A stretch of DNA of 15,439 nt from Thiobacillus sp. (GCA_020217265.1 JAIWOS010000031.1:1-15439), one strand, 5' to 3'; positions 7,501 to 15,136 are shown, counted from the stretch's first letter. Numbers and translations: made by a program. Notes: generated by a model from the letters alone, not told the origin.

Positions 7501-8319
7501 ACCGGGCGGATGGTGCTTTCTCAACGCCTCGGCGGTGTCGCGGATTTCGCGCTCGCCGGGCAGAAACACCAGAATGTCGCCGGGGCCCTCGCGCGCGAGT
7601 TCGTCTGTAGCGTCGAGAATGGCGGCCGTCAGATCGCCCTGGGCATCGCGTTTGCCCCCGTCAATCGGTTTGGGCCTGGCCTTCGCCCCCTCTCCCCCGC
7701 CTGCGGGAGAGGGGCGATCCTCGCGCTCGATCGGCCGCCAGCGGATTTCCACCGGATAGGTGCGGCCCGAAACCTCGATTACCGGCGCATCGTCGAAATG
7801 CTTCGAGAAACGCTCGGCGTCGATGGTGGCGGAGGTGATGACTACAGTGAGATCGCTGCGCTTTTCCAGCAGGGTCTTCAGATAGCCGAGCAGGAAATCG
7901 ATGTTGAGGCTGCGTTCGTGCGCCTCGTCGATGAGGATCGTGTCGTAGCGCGAGAGCAGCGGATCGCCCTGACTTTCGGCGAGCAGGATGCCGTCGGTCA
8001 TCACCTTGATCGCCGTGTCCTCGCGCACCTTGTCGGTAAAGCGCACCTTGTAGCCGACGATGCCGCCCAGCTCGCCGCCCAGCTCCTGCGCGATGCGGGC
8101 CGCCACCGAGCGTGCGGCGATGCGGCGCGGCTGGGTGCAGCCGATCAGCTTGCCGGGGCGCACGCCCGCTTCCAGGCACATCTTGGGAATCTGCGTGGTC
8201 TTGCCCGAGCCGGTTTCGCCGCACAGGATCAGCACGCGATGGCGCTCGAGCGCGGCGAGGATGTCGTCGCGCCGGGCGGAAACGGGCAGGTCGGGATAGG
8301 TGATAGTCAGGGGATTCAA
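4540..8319 (-). CDS. hrpA: ATP-dependent RNA helicase HrpA (DEAH-box)
   Basis: This protein of about 1259 aa is close to the roughly 1300 aa of Escherichia coli HrpA, a DEAH-box RNA helicase acting in the cytoplasm. Visible motifs: Walker A GETGSGKT (34-41), DEAH (131-134), SAT (163-165), motif V ATNVAETSLT (304-313) and motif VI QRAGRCGR (352-359). The rest fits the HA2, OB-fold and long DUF3418-type C-terminal regions of HrpA. The first in-frame ATG lies after the Walker A motif, so a non-ATG start is required. TTG at 8319 (MNPLTITYPDLPVS) is preferred; the open frame extends far upstream but runs through the CbiM-like gene. Residues about 198-228 form a Pro/Gly/Lys-rich insertion between helicase motifs, part of it encoded by a REP-like palindrome. 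The gene ends 6 bp from the convergent response regulator. It follows the CbiM-like gene on the same strand by 83 bp. Confidence 0.95.
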   Translation of the reverse strand: MNPLTITYPDLPVSARRDDILAALERHRVLILCGETGSGKTTQIPKMCLEAGVRPGKLIGCTQPRRIAARSVAARIAQELGGELGGIVGYKVRFTDKVREDTAIKVMTDGILLAESQGDPLLSRYDTILIDEAHERSLNIDFLLGYLKTLLEKRSDLTVVITSATIDAERFSKHFDDAPVIEVSGRTYPVEIRWRPIEREDRPSPAGGGEGAKARPKPIDGGKRDAQGDLTAAILDATDELAREGPGDILVFLPGEREIRDTAEALRKHHPPGTEILPLFSRLSVAEQDAIFRPSSALRRIVLATNVAETSLTVPGIRYVIDPGTARVKRYSARNKVEQLLIEKVSQASANQRAGRCGRVADGICIRLYDEADFSNRPRFTDPELLRSSLAGVILRMKSLGLGDVVNFPFIDPPSARLIADGYQLLAELNALDEAGHLTKIGRQIARLPLDPRIARMLLAAEVQRCVREMLIIASALSVQDPRDRPMERAQAADEKHKLFADERSDFMGWLKLWRWYDEQLKHKKTNRQLQTLLQDHFLSPRRMREWRDIHGQLHAQVAELGLRENEQDAGYDAIHQALLAGLLGNIGFKSDEAKGRPKPGEGNYQGARGIKLAVHPGSALAKKQPKWIVAAELTDTGRLLARTVAEVRPEWIEAAGRHLLTRMYIEPHWEKDGARVMAFERVSLYGITLAPRRRVHYGPIDPVLARELFIRGALVAGEYDTQAKWHAHNRALIEEIEALEHKARKSGVWLDEERIFRVFDARIPAGIHNGAAFEQWRREAEQANPQILFLQREDILGEGLGTDHTLFPETMAVDGVACTLRYRFEPGHPLDGVTLVLPLYLLNKVEPARIDWLVPGLIREKLVALLKNLPKDKRRPLIPLPDTVTAFLSVEKPGERMLTEALADFIRRKTGADVHPDDWKGELPAHLAMNLAVIDDAGQELASGRDLAALRAQLGGAARITYGGSGADNAFERSGCVEWDFGDLPASVKFRRNGRELVGYPALVDNGASVDLKLLDTAAAADEESRRGVVRLLRLALAAQFKQLDRDLARETALALKYRNFGSADALRLALADAIAARALLGDDDLPRSQKEFERQKERARPRIGVVRQALLRDVTEILDLYAQVSARLAAQPQFPGPMRDEAAHLAALVPRDFIVATPWAHLKDLPRYLKGILKRLEKLPAAGERDARGMAGVLTLQNKYLARLAAGKRVSPELADFRWQLEELRISLFAQELKTPYPVSVKRLEKRWDELARQAQA
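7687..7714. repeat. REP-like palindrome inside hrpA
   Basis: CCCCTCTCCC at 7687-7696 and its exact reverse complement GGGAGAGGGG at 7705-7714 form a 10-bp stem around an 8-nt loop (CCGCCTGC). This CCCTCTCCC/GGGAGAGGG palindrome resembles short dispersed palindromes common between genes in many proteobacteria. Here it lies within the hrpA coding sequence and is read in frame as RPSPAGGGEG (residues 202-211). The palindrome is seen directly. Its dispersed-element nature is from general knowledge and needs a genome-wide count. Confidence 0.7.
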
Positions 8320-8330
8320 AGTCGAAATCG

Positions 8331-8395
8331 ATCCGCGAAGGGCGTGAAGAAACGCGAAGGGAAAACAGAGGGTGTGCTTCGCGCCCTTCGCGGAT
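8331..8395. repeat. 19-bp inverted repeat in the hrpA leader
   Basis: The left arm 8331-8349 (ATCCGCGAAGGGCGTGAAG) and right arm 8377-8395 (CTTCGCGCCCTTCGCGGAT) are inverted copies matching at 18 of 19 positions, separated by 27 bp. CGCGAAGGG from the left arm recurs directly at 8353-8361, so the unit also has an internal direct repeat. It fills most of the 83-bp gap between the CbiM-like gene and hrpA and ends 11 nt before the proposed hrpA TTG. In the transcript it would fold into a long hairpin close to the hrpA ribosome-binding region. It may be a dispersed repeat, an attenuator or a transcript-stability element. No U tract follows, so it is not a standard terminator. Confidence 0.7.
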
Positions 8396-8402
8396 AACGG
8401 GT

Positions 8403-9086
8403 CTACTTGTTCTGGATGTACCGCGCGTCGTCGAAGCTCTCCAGCCAGTGCGGCTTGTACACCGCCATCACGGTGACGGCCATGCCGCTCATGAAGGCCT
8501 CGCCCCAGCTGATGAGCAAGGTGGCATAGGGCGTGTAGTGGGCGAACAGGTATTCCGTGCTGTACGCGCCGCTGGCCGCCATGAGGAGGGTGGTGGCCAG
8601 CCCGATGGCCACCACCGACAGCCCGCCCCCCGCAAAGCCGTTGCCCAGCACGTAAATGAAGAAGTGGTTGGGCAGGCGGCGGTCGAGCAGGCGATAGAGG
8701 TTCCAGCTCACTGCTGCCGGCAGCGCCGCCGTCACCAACGCGTCGACCCCGAGCGTGGCCCACGCGCCCTTGCCGAAGACGGCATTCGCCGCCAATACCA
8801 GCGTGCCGGCGAAGGTGGCGCGCCAGAAACCGAACATCATCGTCAGCACGGCGATGCCGTACAGGTGAAAACTCAGCCCCGGTTTCACCCCGGTCTTGAT
8901 CTGCCACAGCGCGAGGATGGCCACCGTCGCCGCGAGAAACAGGTTCAGCTTCGCCTGATCGGCGAGCCGCCGCCAGTCGCCCGACATCAGCCAGCGCCAG
9001 GCCAGGAACGCGAGTCCTGCCCAGCCGGCCCAGAGCAGACTTTCCGGCAGAGCCAGTGCGGTGGGGTTGAGCGCGGTAGAATTCAT
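8403..9086 (-). CDS. CbiM-like integral membrane protein (COG3235 type)
   Basis: This 227-aa polytopic membrane protein has about six or seven hydrophobic segments (roughly residues 14-33, 47-63, 72-105, 112-130, 142-172 and 183-213). The motifs [15 protein letters not shown] and [22 protein letters not shown] match my recollection of the CbiM/energy-coupling-factor permease-like family in beta- and gammaproteobacteria (COG3235), sometimes annotated 'energy-coupling factor ABC transporter permease'. True CbiM proteins import cobalt or nickel with CbiN/Q/O partners. No ATPase or transmembrane partner is encoded nearby, so transport and metal specificity are unproven. The ATG at 9086 faces the divergent YecA gene. 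A TAAAAT box at 9098-9093 on the minus strand would put transcription initiation near the start codon itself. hrpA follows on the same strand. Confidence 0.75.
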   Translation of the reverse strand: MNSTALNPTALALPESLLWAGWAGLAFLAWRWLMSGDWRRLADQAKLNLFLAATVAILALWQIKTGVKPGLSFHLYGIAVLTMMFGFWRATFAGTLVLAANAVFGKGAWATLGVDALVTAALPAAVSWNLYRLLDRRLPNHFFIYVLGNGFAGGGLSVVAIGLATTLLMAASGAYSTEYLFAHYTPYATLLISWGEAFMSGMAVTVMAVYKPHWLESFDDARYIQNK

Positions 9087-9098
9087 GGGCGAATTTTA
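9077..9098. promoter_or_regulatory. overlapping divergent -10-like boxes (YecA-like / CbiM-like)
   Basis: On the plus strand, TAGAAT at 9077-9082 matches the -10 consensus at 5 of 6 positions and points to the YecA gene. On the minus strand, TAAAAT at 9098-9093 also matches at 5 of 6 and points to the CbiM-like gene. Neither has a good -35 box at 16-18 bp. If used, the plus-strand start would be near 9089, which favours a YecA start codon at 9103 or 9118 over 9085. The minus-strand start would be near the ATG at 9086. Box matches are seen; promoter use is inferred. Confidence 0.35.
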
Positions 9099-9117
9099 CG
9101 CGATGCCTCTGCCTGCC

Positions 9118-9879
<762 letters not shown>

Positions 9880-9892
9880 CCCCAGCCCAGCC

Positions 9893-10561
9893 ATGAAACT
9901 CGTCCTTTTCGACCTCGACAACACCCTGCTCGCCGGCGATTCCGACTACGAGTGGGGCCAGTTCCTCATCGCCCGCGGCGTGGTCGACCGCCACCACTAC
10001 GAAGCGAAGAACCGCGCCTTTTACGAGGACTACAAGGCCGGCCGGCTCGACATCTACGCCTTCCTGGCCTTTGCCCTGCGTCCGCTCGCCACCCACCCGC
10101 GCGCCGAACTCGAGGCCTGGCGCGCCGAATACGTCGAAACCCGCATCAAGCCGATGATCACCCAGGCCGCGCGCGATCTGGTGAAGCGCCACATGGACGA
10201 AGCGGATCTCGTCGCCGTCATCACCGCCACCAACAGCTTCGTCACCGCGCCCATCGCGCGGGAGTTCGGCATTCCCAACCTGATCGCCACCGAGCCCGAG
10301 GAAATCGACGGCCGCTTCACCGGCGAAGTCGCCGGCACGCCCTGCTTCCGCGAAGGCAAGATCACACGGCTGGAAGCCTTTCTCGAAGCGCGCGGCAGCC
10401 GCATCGACTGTCTGGAAAACAGCCGCTTCTACAGCGACTCGCACAACGACCTGCCGCTGCTGCAGCAGGTGCAGCACCCGGTCGCGGTCGACCCGGACCC
10501 CACCCTGCGCGCGCACGCCGAGGCACACGGCTGGCCCATCATTTCGCTGCGGGGCGGCTGA
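9893..10561 (+). CDS. HAD-superfamily subfamily IB phosphatase (SerB-like)
   Basis: This 222-aa soluble hydrolase shows the HAD motifs in order. Motif I is FDLDNTL, with nucleophile D7 and acid D9. A helical cap follows at about 15-90. Motif II is ITATN (T111), the motif III lysine is K156 in GKITRLEAF, and motif IV is SDSHNDLPLL with D182 and D186 for Mg2+. The overall pattern is the IB (phosphoserine-phosphatase-like, TIGR01490) group rather than SerB itself. Members dephosphorylate small metabolites, but the substrate here cannot be told from sequence. It lies 13 nt after the YecA-like gene and 13 nt before the PDC-domain gene, so the three are probably one operon. The ATG at 9893 directly precedes KLVLFDLD, leaving no room for a later start. 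Confidence 0.92.
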   Translation: MKLVLFDLDNTLLAGDSDYEWGQFLIARGVVDRHHYEAKNRAFYEDYKAGRLDIYAFLAFALRPLATHPRAELEAWRAEYVETRIKPMITQAARDLVKRHMDEADLVAVITATNSFVTAPIAREFGIPNLIATEPEEIDGRFTGEVAGTPCFREGKITRLEAFLEARGSRIDCLENSRFYSDSHNDLPLLQQVQHPVAVDPDPTLRAHAEAHGWPIISLRGG

Positions 10562-10574
10562 CGGTTTGGCACCG

Positions 10575-11534
10575 ATGTCGCAGACCACCCTGGCCGAAAG
10601 CGTTGCCCGCCAGCGCGAGCTGCTCGCCAACCTGCTGCGCGAACCGCTCGCGCTGATTGCCGAGGCGGCAAGCCACGTCTGGCCCAACCGCGCCGCCCTG
10701 AACGCCGTGCTCATCGACGCGCTGGCGAAGCTGCCCAGCTGCAAATACCTGTACGCGCTCGACACCCATGCCGTGCAGGTCAGCGACAACATCAGCCGCG
10801 AAGGCCTCATCGAGGCCGATTTCGGCCGCGACCGCTCCAACCGTCCCTACATGAACGAGGCCGTGCCCAGCCAGGGTTTCCTGCTGTCAGAGGCCTACAT
10901 CAGCCTGCGCGCCCGGCGCCCCTCGCTCACCGCCATCCAGATCGTGCGCGATGCCAGCGGCCGCGCGCTCGGCTTCATCGGCGCCGACTTCGACCTCAGG
11001 AATCTGCCCATCACCGGCAAGCTCTACGACGAACCCACCGTCTGGCGGCAAATCAAGGGCGACCCCGCCATCCGCGGCGCGGTATTCCTGCAGACCCGCA
11101 ATGAAAGCGCGATGGACCGCGCGCTCGACACCGTGCTCGGCGTGATGGAAGAACTGATGACCGACCGCGGCGTCTTCCACGGCAAACTGCACTTTTCCAG
11201 CAGCCGCGCCACCGTCTGGCTCTACGACGATCCCTGGCGCTATCGCCTGCTCGACATCGACGCGCTGACCGACCCCGACACCTGCCTCATTTACCCCGTG
11301 CAGCCCTACCCTGCCGACGCCATCACCCCGCGCGAGAAAATCCGCCCCGTGCTCGACGCCATCGCCGCGCTGCGCTTCATCGACGACACCTTCTACCTGC
11401 GCGCCGGCTCGCTCAACATCATGAACGGCATGGTCGGCCTCACCTTCTCGTGCGACGGCTCGCACTACCTGCCGTGGGACGAATTCCTCGCCAAGGGGCG
11501 AGAGTTCTGGGCGAGCGGCGTGGGCACGAGCTGA
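10575..11534 (+). CDS. PDC/Cache-like sensor-domain protein without transmembrane or output domain
   Basis: This 319-aa protein's N-terminal half (about residues 20-145) looks like a PDC/Cache ligand-binding domain. It has the pattern CKYLYALD...QVSDN, then RSNRPYMNEA (88-96), YISLRARRPSLTAIQIV (108-124) and GRALGFIGADFDL (129-141), typical strand and pocket blocks. The C-terminal half has a recurrent-looking but unassigned segment, FHGKLHFSSSRATVWLYDDPWRYRLL (201-226). Unlike most Cache proteins it has no signal peptide, membrane helix, kinase, MCP or GGDEF domain, so it appears to be a free-standing cytoplasmic protein. It is the third gene of the YecA-HAD unit. The ATG at 10575 is preferred over a TTG at 10566, which is not needed for the domain. 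No ligand can be proposed with confidence. Confidence 0.8.
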   Translation: MSQTTLAESVARQRELLANLLREPLALIAEAASHVWPNRAALNAVLIDALAKLPSCKYLYALDTHAVQVSDNISREGLIEADFGRDRSNRPYMNEAVPSQGFLLSEAYISLRARRPSLTAIQIVRDASGRALGFIGADFDLRNLPITGKLYDEPTVWRQIKGDPAIRGAVFLQTRNESAMDRALDTVLGVMEELMTDRGVFHGKLHFSSSRATVWLYDDPWRYRLLDIDALTDPDTCLIYPVQPYPADAITPREKIRPVLDAIAALRFIDDTFYLRAGSLNIMNGMVGLTFSCDGSHYLPWDEFLAKGREFWASGVGTS

Positions 11535-11552
11535 GCTGCCCCGGGCGGCAGT
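11535..11552. terminator. possible bidirectional hairpin between convergent genes
   Basis: CTGCC (11536-11540) and GGCAG (11547-11551) enclose a 6-nt loop (CCGGGC), extendable by one G-T pair. It lies in the 32-bp gap between the convergent PDC-domain gene and carboxypeptidase gene. No run of T follows on either strand, so it is not a classical intrinsic terminator. Position is the main support. Confidence 0.3.
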
Positions 11553-11566
11553 CTGGCACTCGGGAA

Positions 11567-12721
11567 TCAGCCAAACAGCCCCTTGAAGAACAGCCGGATG
11601 CTGTCCCATGCCCGGCGGAAGAAACCGCCCGGCTCGACCGTCTGCTGGGCGACGATGGCGGCGCGCCGGATGACCTTGCCGCCTTGCAGCACTTCGGCGC
11701 TGCCGATGATGTCGCCCTGCCTGATCGGGGCGATGAGCGGCGACTTGAAGGTGGTGCGGGTGACAAGACCGGCGAGTTCGCCGCGTGCCACGCTGGCGGC
11801 GAGCGGTTCGGCGAGCACGCCCTTCACGCTCTGCGCGGCGCCTTTCCACACGGGCACGTCGCCGAGCACGTCGCCTGCCTGGTGGAAGACGCGGCTTTCG
11901 AAGAAGCGGAAGCCGTAGCCCAGGAGCTTGGCGGTTTCGGCGGCGCGCGCGGCTTCGCTTTCGGTGCCGAACACGGCGGCGATCAGGCGCTGGCCGTTTT
12001 TCTGCGCGGAGGCGACGAGGCAGTAGCCGGCTTCCTCGGTGTGGCCGGTCTTCAGGCCGTCGACGCCGTCGTCGCGCCAGAGCAGAAGGTTGCGGTTGGG
12101 CTGCTGGATGCCGTTCCACAGGAAATATTTCTGCGAATAGATGGCGTAGTGGGCGGGGTCGGCGTAGATGATGGCACGCGCGAGTTTCGCCATGTCGCGG
12201 GCGCTGGAATAGTGGTTGGGATCGGGCAGGCCGGTGGCGTTGACGAAATGGGTGTTCGTCATGCCCAGCCGTTTGGCCTCGGCGTTCATCAGGGCGGCGA
12301 AGGCTTCCTCGCTGCCGGCGATGTGCTCGGCGATCGCGATGCTGGCGTCGTTGCCGGACTGGATGATGATGCCGTGGAACAGGTCGTCCACGGAGACCTG
12401 CTTGCCAACGTCGACGAACATCTTGGAACCGCCGGTACGCCATGCCTTTTCGCTGATGGTGACCATCTCGCCCGGCTTGATCCGGCCGCGCTGCATGTCC
12501 AGGGTGGCGATGTAGGCCGTCATCATCTTGGTGAGGCTGGCCGGTGGCAGGCGCGTGTCGCCTTCGTGCGCGGCCAGCACGTTGCCGCTGGCCGCGTCCA
12601 TCAGCACCCAGGAGCGGGCGGCGACTTCCGGCGGTGGCGGGATGAAGCCGGCCGAAGCGGGCGGCGCGACCAGGAGGGCGGCGATCAGGGCGAAGCGTTG
12701 CAGGCGGGCGAGCAGGTTCAT
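11567..12721 (-). CDS. dacC: D-alanyl-D-alanine carboxypeptidase, penicillin-binding protein 5/6 type
   Basis: This 384-aa periplasmic, membrane-anchored serine peptidase removes the terminal D-Ala from peptidoglycan pentapeptides. A signal peptide runs over residues 1-24, with cleavage expected after ASA (MNLLARLQRFALIAALLVAPPASA). Active-site motifs of the peptidase S11 family are SLTK (S62 nucleophile, K65), SGN (122-124) and KTG (224-226). A C-terminal beta-rich domain (about 285-360) ends in RRAWDSIRLFFKGLFG, an amphipathic helix expected to hold the enzyme on the outer face of the inner membrane. The start could be GTG at 12727 or ATG at 12721. The ATG is chosen because it gives a normal signal peptide; neither has a strong Shine-Dalgarno. 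It is divergent from pyrD across a perfect inverted repeat. The symbol is by family (dacA/dacC paralogues cannot be separated here). Confidence 0.95.
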   Translation of the reverse strand: MNLLARLQRFALIAALLVAPPASAGFIPPPPEVAARSWVLMDAASGNVLAAHEGDTRLPPASLTKMMTAYIATLDMQRGRIKPGEMVTISEKAWRTGGSKMFVDVGKQVSVDDLFHGIIIQSGNDASIAIAEHIAGSEEAFAALMNAEAKRLGMTNTHFVNATGLPDPNHYSSARDMAKLARAIIYADPAHYAIYSQKYFLWNGIQQPNRNLLLWRDDGVDGLKTGHTEEAGYCLVASAQKNGQRLIAAVFGTESEAARAAETAKLLGYGFRFFESRVFHQAGDVLGDVPVWKGAAQSVKGVLAEPLAASVARGELAGLVTRTTFKSPLIAPIRQGDIIGSAEVLQGGKVIRRAAIVAQQTVEPGGFFRRAWDSIRLFFKGLFG

Positions 12722-12780
12722 AAGCACAGGTCGGGGAAAACGGGGACAGGTCGAGGGACAGGCGCGGCGCGCGATGGTTC

Positions 12781-12825
12781 GCGAGTTTAACAGCCGATGC
12801 GCGCGCGGCGGCCTGTTAAACTCGC
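12781..12825. promoter_or_regulatory. perfect 13-bp inverted repeat between divergent dac and pyrD
   Basis: GCGAGTTTAACAG at 12781-12793 and CTGTTAAACTCGC at 12813-12825 are exact inverted copies separated by 19 bp. Each arm, read outward, contains TGTTAAACT: an extended -10-like element (TG, one base, then TAAACT, 4 of 6 to consensus). One faces pyrD (28 bp before its ATG) and the other faces the carboxypeptidase gene. It may be a pair of identical divergent promoters, an operator bound by a dimer at each arm or across both, or both. No good -35 boxes are seen at the usual distance. The repeat is certain; its function is inferred. Confidence 0.6.
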
Positions 12826-12852
12826 CCCCTGCCCCGTTTACGCACGCCTCCG

Positions 12853-13869
12853 ATGCTGTATTCCCTGCTTCGCCCCGCCCTGTTTTCGCTCGACCCCGAG
12901 GATGCGCACGGCTTCACGCTGGCGGGTCTGGACGCCGCCCACGCGCTGGGACTGCTGAAGCTGCTGCCGCGCACAGCGGGGAAGCCGGTACGCGCGATGG
13001 GCATCGACTTCCCCAATCCGGTGGGGCTGGCCGCGGGGCTCGACAAGGACGGCGCGCACATCGCCGCGCTGGCGGCGCTCGGCTTCGGCTTCGTCGAGAT
13101 CGGCACGGTGACGCCGCGCCCGCAGCCCGGCAACCCGAAACCGCGCCTGTTCCGCCTGCCGCAAGCGCAGGCGATCATCAATCGCATGGGGTTCAACAAC
13201 CTGGGCGTCGACAACCTGGTGAACAACGTCGTCGCCAGCGGCTACACGGGCGTGCTCGGCATCAACATCGGCAAGAACAAGGACACGCCGAACGAGCGGG
13301 CGGCGGACGACTATCTCGCCTGCCTGGACAAGGTGTATGCGCACGCCAGCTACGTCACGGTGAACATTTCCTCGCCCAACACGCAGAACCTGCGCGAACT
13401 GCAAAGGGACGATGCGCTCGACGCGCTGCTCTCGGCGATCAAGCTGCGTCAATCGCAGCTCGCGCAACGGCACGGCAAATATGTGCCCATCGCGCTGAAG
13501 ATCGCGCCCGATCTCGACGACGCGCAGATCGCCGCCATTGCCGCGCTGCTGCTGGTGCACCGCATCGACGCGGTGATCGCCACCAACACCACGCTCGCGC
13601 GCGACGCGGTGGCCGGCCTGCCGCATGCCGACGAGGCCGGCGGCCTTTCGGGCGCGCCGGTGCGCGCGGCTTCGACCCGGGTGATCCGCGCGCTGGCGCA
13701 GCATCTCGAGGGCGAGGTGCCGATCGTCGGCGTGGGCGGCATTCTTTCGGGCGCGGACGCTGCCGAAAAGATCGCCGCCGGCGCCTCGCTGGTGCAACTG
13801 TATTCCGGGCTGATCTACCGCGGCCCCGGTCTGGTGAACGAATGCGTCGCCGCGCTCGCCCGCTCCTGA
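12853..13869 (+). CDS. pyrD: dihydroorotate dehydrogenase (quinone), class 2
   Basis: This 338-aa FMN enzyme of de novo pyrimidine synthesis oxidises dihydroorotate to orotate and passes electrons to the quinone pool at the inner membrane. Class 2 features are the N-terminal membrane-associating helices ([21 protein letters not shown]). Also visible are [10 protein letters not shown] (58-67), NRMGFNN (110-116), NISSPNT (171-177, catalytic base Ser174 by analogy with E. coli Ser175), KIAPD (216-220), IATNTT (242-247) and the FMN-phosphate glycine region VGVGGI...SLVQLYSG. The length matches E. coli PyrD (336 aa). The ATG at 12853 starts the family-typical MLYSLLRP. The last 28 bp overlap the next gene in a different frame, indicating co-transcription. 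Confidence 0.97.
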   Translation: MLYSLLRPALFSLDPEDAHGFTLAGLDAAHALGLLKLLPRTAGKPVRAMGIDFPNPVGLAAGLDKDGAHIAALAALGFGFVEIGTVTPRPQPGNPKPRLFRLPQAQAIINRMGFNNLGVDNLVNNVVASGYTGVLGINIGKNKDTPNERAADDYLACLDKVYAHASYVTVNISSPNTQNLRELQRDDALDALLSAIKLRQSQLAQRHGKYVPIALKIAPDLDDAQIAAIAALLLVHRIDAVIATNTTLARDAVAGLPHADEAGGLSGAPVRAASTRVIRALAQHLEGEVPIVGVGGILSGADAAEKIAAGASLVQLYSGLIYRGPGLVNECVAALARS

Positions 13870-15107
13870 CCGCGCTCGGCTTCGCCTGCGCGCTCGCCGC
13901 CGGGCTGGCGTTTGCCACGCCCGAGCGGCCGCTGCTGGTGTCCTTCGATCAGCCTGCGCTGACGGCCGCCCAGCTCGGCGTGATCGTCAACGACGACGAC
14001 CCCGACAGCGTCGCCCTCGCCGACTACTACATGAAGAAGCGCGACATCCCCGCCGCCAACCTGATCCATGTCCGCTTCAGGCCTGGCCGCGCCGCGCTCG
14101 CACGCGAGGAATTCGTCAACCTCAAGCGCCAGGTCGACCGCAAGACGCCAAAGCGTGTTCAGGCCTACGCGCTCGCCTGGACCCAGCCGTACCGCGTGGA
14201 CTGCATGTCGATCACCAGCGCCTTCGCTTTCGGCTTCGACCCTGCGTACTGCGCCAGCGGCTGCAAGCCGACGCAGGCGAGCCCCTATTTCAACAGCAGC
14301 GTGACACGGCCTTACGACAGCTACCGCATCCGCCCGACGATGAGCCTCGCCGCATCCGGTGTCGGCGAGGCAAAGAAGCTGGTCGACCGCGGCGTCGCCG
14401 CCGACGGCAGCAACCCCGCCGGCAGCGCCTATCTGGTCAGCACCGGCGACAAGAACCGCAACGTGCGTGCGGCCGACTATCCGGCCATACGCAAGGCCTT
14501 GCAGCCGGTGCTGCCGGTCGTGATCGCCGAAACCGATGCCCTGGAAAACCGGCGCGACGTGATGTTCTACTTCACCGGCACCACCCACGTCGCGGGGCTC
14601 GACAGCAACGGCTACCTTGCCGGCGCGATCGCCGACCACCTCACCTCGACCGGCGGCGAGCTGTTCGGCGGCAGCCAGATGTCGATCCTGAAGTGGCTGG
14701 AAGCCGGCGCCACCGGCAGCTACGGCACGGTGGTCGAACCGTGCAATTTCCCGGCCAAGTTTCCCGCGCCCGGCCTCGTCATGTCGCATTACCTGCAGGG
14801 CGAAACGCTGCTCGAAGCCTACTGGAAGAGCGTCGCCATGCCCGGCCAGGGCCTCTTCGTCGGCGAGCCGCTGGCGCGGCCCTACGCCGGCGTGCGCCAG
14901 CGCGAGGACGCGCCCGGGCTGGCAATCGAAGCCGCGCGCCTGTTCGCGCCCGGGCTCTACGCCATCCGCGCCGCGCCATCGATGATGGGGCCGTATCGCC
15001 TGATCGGCCGCATGCCGGTTGCCGCCGGCACCCGCGAAATCCGGCTCGACCGCGCGCCCCCTGCCTACTACCGTTTCGAACGCATCGAACCGCACACGGC
15101 GGAGTAG
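13842..15107 (+). CDS. secreted TIGR03790-family protein of unknown function
   Basis: This 421-aa protein has a signal peptide over residues 1-25 (arginine-rich start, then [18 protein letters not shown], cleavage before TPERP). The mature part matches my memory of TIGR03790: [31 protein letters not shown] (45-75), [17 protein letters not shown] (121-137), [16 protein letters not shown] (240-255), [20 protein letters not shown] (289-308) and VGEPLARPY (340-348). From established knowledge, this family is described as restricted to genomes that also carry exosortase (PEP-CTERM sorting), with no known biochemical role. Four cysteines lie in the mature protein (121, 137, 141, 301). H249 and C301 are conserved-looking and might form a catalytic pair, which is speculative. 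The ATG at 13842 lies inside the end of pyrD, with GGTGA 4 nt upstream, so translation is probably coupled. No exosortase or PEP-CTERM gene is in the window. Confidence 0.82.
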   Translation: MRRRARPLLTALGFACALAAGLAFATPERPLLVSFDQPALTAAQLGVIVNDDDPDSVALADYYMKKRDIPAANLIHVRFRPGRAALAREEFVNLKRQVDRKTPKRVQAYALAWTQPYRVDCMSITSAFAFGFDPAYCASGCKPTQASPYFNSSVTRPYDSYRIRPTMSLAASGVGEAKKLVDRGVAADGSNPAGSAYLVSTGDKNRNVRAADYPAIRKALQPVLPVVIAETDALENRRDVMFYFTGTTHVAGLDSNGYLAGAIADHLTSTGGELFGGSQMSILKWLEAGATGSYGTVVEPCNFPAKFPAPGLVMSHYLQGETLLEAYWKSVAMPGQGLFVGEPLARPYAGVRQREDAPGLAIEAARLFAPGLYAIRAAPSMMGPYRLIGRMPVAAGTREIRLDRAPPAYYRFERIEPHTAE

Positions 15108-15136
15108 CCCCGTTCATTGCCTGGCCAGGAGACCTC

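Noticed and set aside
5833..8397. 854-codon open frame on the plus strand, antisense to hrpA
   Set aside because: The sequence is Arg/Ala/Gln/His-rich with no recognisable domain. It is the mirror of the strongly GC3-biased hrpA codons, while hrpA itself has complete helicase motifs.
12528..13841. Long plus-strand open frame upstream of and continuous with the TIGR03790 gene
   Set aside because: It runs antisense through the carboxypeptidase gene start and out of frame through pyrD, with low-complexity Arg/Ala composition. Only the part from the ATG at 13842, with a signal peptide, is real.
13815..15095. 426-codon minus-strand frame opposite the TIGR03790 gene
   Set aside because: It is a His/Gly/Arg-rich shadow without a signal peptide or motif, and the plus-strand gene has a signal peptide, ribosome-binding site and family motifs.
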